DNA from: Crambe crambe
Taxonomy: Eukaryota; Porifera; Demospongiae; Poecilosclerida; Crambeidae
Length of the DNA: 64,000 nucleotides
NCBI GenBank assembly: GCA_963924555.1
Contig: OZ004591.1
Coordinates: forward strand, 1,736,001-1,800,000
Direction: 5' to 3'
Shown here one piece after another: positions 55,257-64,000 of this stretch. How positions within the stretch are numbered: position 1 is the stretch's first letter; every line of letters begins with the position of its first letter. Below the pieces are notes generated by a model. That model was given only the letters and a program-made list of their open reading frames with translations, made no database searches and was not told where the DNA came from. The translations under genes and the position numbers were made by a program.

Positions 55257-56075
55257 GGAACAGCTGAAGAAGGCTTTACTTTTTGTATGCTGCTACGGTC
55301 TACCCAGCTTTCTCTTTTCGCATACACATAATCATGCCATGTGCCTTGTGTTTGGTTTGTGGTTGTTTTTGATAATTTATGTTACAGAATTTAAAGTGGA
55401 ACAGAGAAACATTGCTGGAATAGAAGACCCTATGACTCAAATAGCTGAAATTATATAGTAACCAGCTTTCTGATGTCAATGCTTTTTTAATAGAGCACTG
55501 AGCAGACAACCAACGAGAATAATAATTGAAATTTAATAATTTGGCCTATGCACGTGCACGCACTCTCTATGTAGGGTTAGTACGGAATGGGCGTGGCTTC
55601 TCTCATTAGAACAATACAAACTAGACTCTCTGTATCTCTTCTATTCTTGCTACAGACTCAATTAAACTTCTTACATCTGGAAAACAATGCAGAAGATGAT
55701 ATGACCGCTCAAACTCCTCCAGAACAGCATCAACGATCAGCACCAGCCGCCGCCTAAATCTAAAATTTTTATGATTCATTCATAATCATCATCATCATCA
55801 TCATCATCAGATTCATCTTCTTTGACGGCTGTAACTCCATCACATACCACAATGAAATTCATATCAACTTGTGCAGTTATAACCACACAATGTGCTTTTA
55901 CCATCGTTATATCCACAGTTTCCCTTCAAAACAATCACTCATATCGAACAACTTTTCATTACAACTATGTCAGCCATTTAAAAATGACATCATTTGTCAT
56001 GCGCGTGCGTCTGTCACTATCACGTGCACGTATGCACGTGCCAACCAGCAATAAGGTCATACAAAAAGTAAACAA

Positions 56076-56371
56076 ACAAGTGAAAGGAAAAAAATTTATG
56101 CTAAATAAAAAGGCCATGTAGGGTTAGTCTGTACTTTAACAGTTTCTGTCAACAAAAATCAAAATTATGCTGCCTTCAATAATAATCCCTACATCACTGC
56201 TTGCTTTAATTGTTCAGGTCAGTATAAAAGTGTTCTGCTTGGTTTAGGCAGTGATGTAGGGATTATTATTGAAGGCAGCATAATTTTGATTTTTGTTGAC
56301 AGAAACTGTTAAAGTACAGACTAACACTACATGGCCTTTTTATTTAGCATAAATTTTTTCCTTTCACTTGT
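56076..56371. mobile_element. foldback MITE, full palindrome (family A3)
   Basis: Ends ACAAGTGAAAGG and exact inverse, then an AT-rich block and GTAGGG. The inner arm ends are bracketed by ATCCCTAC / GTAGGGAT (near 56187 and 56254). Arms of about 125 bp, loop about 40 bp. Directly followed by a B element. Confidence 0.85.
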
Positions 56372-56380
56372 AATAATTAT

Positions 56381-56680
56381 AAGGGAAAAAGCATTTCGTG
56401 AAATGAAAAAAGATGTAGGAATGACCACTGCTCAAAAAAGTAAGGAAACAAGAAGGATGGAGATGGGATCAATCTTTGTTCTGTATATCCAGCCAACAAT
56501 CCCTACATATACATCGGGTAGCTTCAGATTATAGTGTAGTAATGTACGTATATGTAGGGATTGTTGGCTGGATATACAGAACAAAGATTGATCCCATTTC
56601 CATCCTTCTTGTTTCCTTACTTTTTTGAGCAGTAGTCATCCCTACATCTTTTTTTCATTTCACGAAATGCTTTTTCCCTT
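56381..56680. mobile_element. foldback MITE family B, copy 5
   Basis: Same palindrome as 6446-6724 with the longer GATGGGATCAATCTTTG variant found at 17297 and 18077. Followed by module X (56690-57190) and a D right arm (57218-57441). Confidence 0.85.
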
Positions 56681-57217
56681 ACTTGTTCCTGGTCTTTTTT
56701 CCTCTATTTTATGGTTTTAGCTATGTATAGAGTTCATTCTTCTATGCGTATGCAGGGACAGATGAAAGAAGAATAGTTCTCCAGCATACCAGCCCAATCA
56801 TTATCAACGAGTCAAGGTGTTGTGTTATTGTTGAGCTATACTTGGAGGTCGAAGGAAGATGCTGAAATAGAGTCTACCGTCGCGAATCTAAATCTCCAAG
56901 TCGATACAGTAGTCTATCATCATTATCTAGAGCTAGCTAGCTAGCTAGACAGCTGAGTAATATTATAATTTCGAATAATTGGATATCAAATACATGCGCA
57001 TGCGTATTATAGAAAAGATGGCTTCCTAATTGAATTAGTCGAGTGCTGTGCTCCGTAGTGTCTCCTTTTTCATCGACTCTTTCGAGGATCAACGAGTAGA
57101 AAAGATCGTAGTTGGTAGAATTTGGAGTGGATTTATCCAGAAATCATAGCTGTAGCTTGAGTGGTTCGAGAGATATGGTTGTCTAAGAAGAAGAATAATA
57201 ATAGAGAAGAAGAAGAA

Positions 57218-57441
57218 TATAGCGATTTACCTGCTTGCCGTATTTCTGAAACAGTAAGCTCCCTGGTCCTGAAACTTGGTCTGCACATTGTAGTAGGCTC
57301 TAGTAGGCTGGATAATCATTCACAGTAGCTTTTGTTAGGTCTAAGTGGGGGAACTAGAATTTCACTTTTGTATTAGTCTATAGGCGGCGCGCGCAGCCGT
57401 CCGAGTCATCCCTACATAGAGAGTGCTACCGCACTCTCTGA
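57218..57441. mobile_element. D-element right arm
   Basis: Matches 8330-8551 to the terminal hairpin GAGAGTGC-TACC-GCACTCTC. The left arm is missing here. Confidence 0.8.
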
Positions 57442-57959
57442 TTAAGCTTAGCAGACTGGAAAAATAGAGAAGAGTACGGGATAAGGTACCATGGGCTGGA
57501 GAATCCCACTCAAAACGGGGTTGTTGTGGACAGTCTGAAAGTGCTCTCGAGGACTACATTCGAACCTCTGTTATGTTACAGTATAACCATCATTGAATGA
57601 TCTAGTGAGCAATTATGGGTACTTAATCATTGAAAGCATTATGGGTAGTGTGTGCATTAGAGAAAGGAATTATAGGCTCAAAAAAAAATTATTTATTTGG
57701 GCCTGCTGACTGGGCCTTACCATTTTTTGTGCAAGACAACAAGTGTCAATCAGAGGTATGAAAGATGATATGCACTAATTACTAGTGTAGAGCTACTGGA
57801 ATTACTAATTAGTGCTTTGATGTAAACTTCTATAGTCTCACATGTACCAGGCCAGTATTTTTAAGTGGCAATAATGTATACGTTTAAGATGTCCAGTAGT
57901 CCATTCCAGTCCAGCAGTGAATTCAGACACCCATGAAGATCAGGAGTAAACCAAGAGTA
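57442..57959. other. spacer, nothing recognised
   Basis: AT-rich, no ORF or repeat recognised before the duplicated block begins. Confidence 0.5.
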
Positions 57960-60652
57960 TTGGAGCTAGAGTTAGCTACGTGACAAAAAAGCTAGCTAGC
58001 TACATAGACTGTGTATCTTAAATCTTAAATCAGCTATTTCGTTATCATAGTGAAGTCTACTCCATCTAAGTCGCTTCAGTCCTTCCAGGGTAAAGTGCTG
58101 ACTTGATCGCATGGGCACTTGTTTTGAGTTACCGTGGTGAGGTAAGCATATCACCCACGCTCATTAAATATCACGCTGTTTGTGACGTCACTCATGTGAT
58201 AAGTTTTACTTATTTTTCTTCTTCTTCAATTCGGTACTTTACCAATGAGAGTAGTCTGGTGCACGCGACCCCCCGGAAGAAATCGGGAGGGTCTGATGAC
58301 CCGTATATACATGTTTGGTGATCCTGGAATGTAATTACTACCACTTACCACAGTCTGGTTAGTTTATATTCCAGTACTAATTAGGAACTAAAAATTTATG
58401 CAGTGGAATGTTTGCACAATTGCTGGCATACAGTGGGCACTAGCTACTCTTCTAGTTTAGCTATTATAGGCTACAGGTTACCTTCGAGGCTAGGTCAGTT
58501 CCAGGTTTGAAAGCAGTCATCCATGAAGTAGCCTCTTCTCTAAAAAGTTGCAGCAAGAAGAAAGCATACGTACTTCACTTTGCAAGAGGGAACGATGTGC
58601 TTGTTTCCCCCACAGCCTCAGGGTTAGGTAAATCTGTCCTATATAGCTATCCTGATCGTCTTCGTGGGATTCGCACTGCACATTGCGCTAACATTTATCA
58701 GTGCCCATGCAATTAATGAAAAACCACAGTCATTTCATAGGCAGTACATAATTTATATGCTTACCTATGAATCATGGGTAAGGTCACCAAACAGGTCACC
58801 AGACCCTCTTGATTTTTTTTTTTTTTTTTTGGGGGGGGGGGGGGGGGGTCGCACACGCCAGACTATGAGAGAGGAAGACCTGGGAATGAGGCTAATTGTT
58901 GTATATTTGTGTCTTAATATTGCTTGGCACATGGCTATGTTTTAGCCAAGTTTATCTATGAACCTGGACTGAGGATTTGCACTTGTCATTAGCAATGTAA
59001 ACACCACTTAAATGTCACCTGTCAGTGACAGGTACGTACAATGGTTATATTAAAGGAATAAATTGTTTCCTGTCCACTGCCCACGTACTGAAAATGTCAC
59101 TGCATCAAAAATATTCAGAGCATGCATGTTTGGAAAATACCGGCTTCACACAAACAGCTCTTTTGGGAAAGCCCATGGTGAATGATGAAGACAGGACCTT
59201 TGAAACAAAACAATGAAGCAATAAGAAAATAACCTCCCGCCAGCAGCTGCTAGTATTGGAACCCTATCTAGCTATGCACTATCTGATTCTTCAGTATACA
59301 GGGCAGGGATTGATACAGGATTTTTTTTTGCTTGGTGGGGGGGAATTGTATGGAAGACATGTATGCTGAATGTCAGATCTGTGTTAGGAGCTTATTATCT
59401 ATACTGTAATTTTGTGCTTGCCATCCTACATTTGTCTTAATTCTTATTGTTATCAAGACATGCATATTAAACTTTCCTGCTGAGTGACTCAGTCTCCTAT
59501 AGCTATGTTGTTCCCACCAGTTGCTAAGCTTTAACAAACTCCACTGCTTACAGTGCTCAGTGCCCAGTGCAGATCAGGGATGTGGTTATTGAAATGGGTA
59601 AGGAACTATATCTATATTTTCAATGGGAATAGTATCAATATATTGTAGTGGGGGTGACACTCTAGGTTTGGAGCAGGTTTTCATGACCTCTGTATTAGCA
59701 GGGGAAAATATTGAAACTCAGTGCAGTTTGAGGTTGGAGACTCTTCAATGGACCTTGCTAGACTACTATAGATCTAAATCACAAAATGCACAGCAGCGTA
59801 TGCGTATTAATTGCAAAGAGTGAGCTGACTCTCAGGTCATGACTCATTGAAAATTTTGAAATATATCTATGTCTATCTACAGTCCAAAATGCCCCAGGCG
59901 TATGTATGTGTCATGCAATAGTAGCGCCCTGCGTGTGCATTTATGGCATGCTCCAATTGTAATTGCTTGATCGATTTCTACATCGCTTTGTTTATAGCAT
60001 GGTGGATAGTAGGGCTAGGCTTATCTAAGTGGATTGTAGGCACTAGACATATCTAAGTGCTTTGTGGTAAGTACTTGCTTTCTATGCATGCAGCTGCCTG
60101 CCACTTACATAACTCAACAGCAAAGCATAAATCAACTATCAGCTCAACATTTCTACAGCCTTTTCTGGCGTGCGCAGCCAGCCCCAGGCACTTCCGGAAC
60201 TCCAGCGTAAGGGTCTGGTAACACACAATACTTCGACTTGTTCCCGGCCTAAATTTTTTAGTTACGTAATATGACATTTTAGTGTCGTAAAATTACGTTG
60301 ACCAGTTTAATTGTCATAGCAACACATCTCGCGTGCCTAATGATCCCGTAATAATTATGGTTGTTATAGCTACCATGAGTCATTAAATGTCATAATGCAT
60401 CAGTTAATGATATTCATCGTTTTAGCAGGATTTCTGCTAAACGGGAACAAGTCGAAGTATTGTGTGTTACTAGCCTTGCGCCAGGCTCTCAGGAAGGGGG
60501 AGGGGGAAGGAAAAAGAGAGCCTGGTTGCCACTGTCTGCGCATGCGCTGATTTTTTAAGCCACGAATCACCACGCGCGTGCTATGTTAGTCATAAAACGT
60601 CATTTAAACATGGTTTCGACCACGAGGGTTTGTCGTTTGTAGTGAACAGCAA
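57960..60652. repeat. segmental duplication block 1, second copy
   Basis: Counterpart of 2793-5971. It lacks the 461-bp TIR element and so preserves the empty site at 58421-58440. Includes the 28-bp TIR MITE near 60222-60473. Joined directly to block 2 at 60653-60661, where CTGGTAAA is repeated. Confidence 0.9.
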
Positions 60653-60779
60653 CTGGTAAACTGGTAAACTATTTTGGGTCTGCTGGACAGCTATAGAATT
60701 TTCTTGATGCATTAGCTATAGCTGATCTGGTAGGTAGTAGGAAAGGAGATGATCCAGCAGGTACTGGGGTAGGTACTAG

Positions 60780-61179
60780 TGTATTTGCTGGATATTCATT
60801 TCCATCTTTTTTTCTCACTTCCAAAATAAATCTGATCATCCAATATACTGCAAGTCGGCATCAGTAAGTTCCTGAAGCTAAATTTCCACATTTGTAGTAG
60901 TACTACGATATTCTGCCCACTGATCTACAGCCTAACACAATACCTGGTACTATCTTCCAGAGTCTTCTTGGGGACGGATTTTTTTCTCACTGCAGAAATT
61001 TCCTCATTGCTTGTAGCTGAAGCAAAAAGCTCGTTAGTTGGAAGGGTGGGTCTCGTAGTACGCACATCTTGTATTTTCGGTGCTAGCTCAGCTTCACTTT
61101 GGCCTATATCCGAAAGCCAGTTTGTTATCTCATCACAAAAGAACGAGAACGGGGGAAAGTCAGCTTCAAGTTCATCCAT
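60780..61179 (-). pseudogene. DUF3504/Crypton-like fragment, second copy
   Basis: Same as 23930-24389, with the same stop after CVRL and the same frame changes; two substitutions over 96 residues (Leu/Phe and Asp/Asn). Shared damage shows decay began before the duplication. Confidence 0.6.
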
Positions 61180-61454
61180 TCTACGAGTGGTTTGTTTACG
61201 AATTGCTTGAGGCACTATAGCAACGGTTGCTATAGTCTAAATAAGTAGACACCTCGACCAATGGGATCTATGGTATTTAGAAACCCTCGGGCCCCTTAGT
61301 AGCGCCCTCACTGTGCTTGGGCTGGGCCTTTGGATTTCTAAATACCGTAGATCCCTTGGTCTCGGCGTCTAACGTATATTTAATCTTCACTGTGCTCAGC
61401 CTAAGGCCTAAGGTTTTAGATTCCTAGGCTGCAGTGTCTAGAAGAGTGACTCAC

Positions 61455-64000
61455 TTTTCTGATACTCGTGATGTGATACTTCTCCTGTAGAGTACTGCTA
61501 CAATTACAAAGAATTGCACTATGATCATCACTAACATGGCCACTGTGATTCCAGTGACTGTTCCAACAGTAAACATTCTGCCACTTGTTCCTATACCTGT
61601 CTTAGTCAAATTTATTAATGACAAAGAAATTTCTAGGAGACATGGTGTGCAATTGCCTGTATGGTAGCCATACCTGAATATGCTGGTATAACACTTTCCA
61701 AAAATTATTTTTTATCTTTTTGGGGGGCAGGGTGACATTCCTACACCAGTGTTAGCATTAACCATGCTAATACCTTCGAAATTGAGTAACCCGGCCTTCC
61801 CCTTGCCTGAAATGAAAATGTCCAATGTCCAGCTCATGGTGGCTAGTTTCCCACATGTGTGCATTTCAGCTCAATATTTCTTAGATGTTATATAAACACA
61901 TGCAAAACTAGAATGGTTTCAAAGGAAATAATGGTACACTCACCCTGTATCTCCAGCTGGATTGTTGAGTTGACTGTAGCAGCATCATTTGTAGCAAAAC
62001 AAGTGTAAAGACCAGCATCGGACAACCGAGATGTTAGAATCCTGACAAAAGACATTCCAGGAGAACTGGTGATTGCTATTCTCTCAGAATCCCTGATAAC
62101 AGTGCCATTGAAACGCCAAGTGATCAATGGGATAGGTTCCCCCTTCAACCTTACACAGCAGTGTGACCATTTCACCTTCTACTGGGACTGCCCCAGTTCT
62201 ATTCGGATTGGTGATTCTGGGCATGGCTGCCACACAAGTAAAAAAAGATAATAGCATAAAGATTCAGAACTCACTGCAAAAGACTTGACTAATATGGGCC
62301 CTATTTACACAAGAGTAATCCCCTGCATCAATTCTCATTACATTTGCTATGTGGATCTATTGAAATAATTGGAGTAATTTCTACTGTGCCACCAATTCTT
62401 AACAGCAGACCTGGTCGAAGTTTAGGAAGGTGAATCTCTCAAATCCTGGCGCACCAGGGACAATGGTGTCCGTTATTTGTACAAAAGTGACATTAGGTCG
62501 AGGGAAACCCGAAAGTTCACAAGTCACAGTGACATTGCTACCAGATAGCACGCAAGAAGGGTTCATAGGTCCATCAGTTTGACGAGTCAGATTTATCACC
62601 TGAACACAAACTGTGCGAGAAAACTTAATATTATTACATATGTACGTATTTTATTATAATAGACTCAAACCCAGACCCTTCAAAAATTAATAGGACTGAT
62701 TATTTACATACCGTAATCGTATAAATTTTCGATGGGGTTTTATTTTCGTTTTTTTCGTAGTCGATCAGAATCCTCGAAAATAATAAACGAAGTCTTAGTA
62801 CTATGACGTCATATATGACGACGATGCGCATGCGTGTGCGATGCGATATCGATAGCAGCTGGAAAAAAACCTGGAGCAGATAGTCCGTGAGACGAAAGTA
62901 TCATGCTTCATTACCGGGATCATGGCCGTTACCTGTCTCTCTTCTACAACGAAGCGTCTCGCCTTCCGTAGCAGTCTAGATTTTAGTCTGGCGTCGCCAG
63001 CCTAGCCTTCTTTTGGGGGGACTATCTAGATTTTTCTGTAGTAGCCACGAATATAGCCATCATCACTCGGCCCCAGCAGCAGGCAATGATATAGCTATTA
63101 TGCGCATGCATTATTTTCCATGTGCTTGCTACGAAAATTAGACCTGCGGAAATTTTTTATTATAGGAACAGCTCCGGAAATCACGAAATTTTAAACCTCC
63201 GAAAATTTATACGATTACTACATATTAACTTTTTACTTACCTGGAACAGTAACAGAAAGTTGTGGGAGATTAACAGAGCCAGCCAAGTTATTGAATGTGG
63301 CAAAGTAGTTTCCAGAGGTGGCAGAAGTAAGGTTTGCAATAGTGAGGGTGAAATTGAAAGGTGGAAGTGCACTGGAGTCGGCACATGGATTTGAGACAGA
63401 GAAGGTTGTGTCGTTTGCTATGTTTGTTCCATTGAGATACCATTGCACTGAGGGACAGGGGTCAGAGTCTAATGTAGCTCTGATCACCTTGTTGACTGGG
63501 ACTAACGATGAGGGTACCCACAAATTGGTCGTTACTAGTTGAAGGGTTGGATTGGCTGAGTGGCCGGACAGTAGGAGCATGCAGCTAGATGGAATAGCAG
63601 TAGCATGTATAGCATGCAGAGTTTTAAGATTGAGTAGTCAATTACTCACATGGCTACCTGACTTCCAAGATCCATGCCCTTGAATCCATTCCTTTATTAT
63701 TTATTGAAAAACACTGGTATATACCAGTGTGGGTTGTCTGCGGGGCTGAGATAGTCAACTGGTTCCCCATTGCACTGGCTCCACTGGGCAATGTAACTCG
63801 TCCATTGTAGTACCAGGTCACTGAAGGGGGAGGGATGCCCTCCACAACACAGGTATAGCTCACACTCCCTCCACCCACAAGTCGATCCCGATCATTTATA
63901 ACAGCATCAGTAGGAGATGTAATACGTGCTGGCTCTGTATGTGATTTCACAATGTACAAGTCCATCGATACTTTATGGCTAGAAATAATTTATACTACTT
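61455..64000 (-). pseudogene. Ig-superfamily receptor, copy C (decayed, partial)
   Basis: Exons match copy A: transmembrane 61590-61455, membrane-proximal Ig about 62228-61944, split Ig about 62599-62285, Ig-like about 63590-63240, Ig exon ending 63654; the rest lies beyond 64000. It shares copy A's TAG at the exon 4 end (63654-63656), the 4-base insertion at the exon 5 start and the extra G in the membrane-proximal Ig exon. It has an additional 8-base deletion near 63499 in exon 5. The tail exon is absent, replaced by the DUF3504-like fragment. Confidence 0.75.

Larger units (their letters stand above)
60661..64000. repeat. segmental duplication block 2, second copy
   Basis: Counterpart of 23871-27223, running off the end of the window. 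Confidence 0.9.

Noticed and set aside
1-64000. tRNA, rRNA, CRISPR arrays, bacterial operons
   Set aside because: None seen; the repeats present are tandem or inverted TE sequence without spacers of a CRISPR type.

Overview
The window looks like animal (metazoan) nuclear DNA. Coding sequence is split by short GT-AG introns, base composition is AT-rich, and there is a multi-exon type I membrane receptor with immunoglobulin (Ig) domains. Transposable elements of several classes fill most of the rest. The many TAGCTAGC-type runs, short introns and repeat families make me suspect a demosponge; that is an impression, not a demonstrated assignment. I saw no rRNA, tRNA, CRISPR array, operon or bacterial gene.

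Layout. 1-2795: TE-rich spacer with a tandem duplication and two palindromic foldback elements. 2793-5971: a block repeated at 57960-60652. 5972-23870: about 17.9 kb found only in the first copy of that duplication. It holds a hierarchical foldback complex (6446-8551), a dead Gypsy pol end, a 62-bp minisatellite, a hAT-type MITE, a stray signal-peptide exon, a well-preserved MULE element with a nine-exon transposase gene (11801-15686), a possible LINE end, and a Gypsy-type retrotransposon (18338-23435) inserted in a foldback element. 23871-28424: a fragment of a DUF3504/Crypton-like gene and Ig-receptor copy A. 28425-43440: a TE island with a TIR element, an unnamed TE-like gene cluster, an intact hAT ORF, a large foldback and a second spliced hAT gene broken by a foldback arm. 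43443-48343: a young Gypsy element inside a TA-target MITE, with an intact sister MITE beside it. 48498-52546: signal-peptide exon and Ig-receptor copy B. 53297-57441: Harbinger MITE, gag fragment and foldback elements. 57960-64000: the second copy of the duplicated block, with Ig-receptor copy C running off the end.

Biology. The host genes are the Ig-receptor paralogs on the minus strand. Copy B reads cleanly through nine exons and ends in a short tyrosine-bearing tail with an NPAY motif. Copies A and C share several disabling changes and lack the tail exon, so they look like one decayed gene that was then duplicated. Nearly everything else is mobile DNA. Because homologous blocks recur, several insertions can be compared with their own empty sites, which fixes target duplications and relative ages. 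The most unusual items are a family of foldback elements sharing terminal ACAAGTRA and subterminal GTAGGGAT blocks, present both as full palindromes and as single arms, and a Gypsy-type element whose integrase lies upstream of reverse transcriptase.
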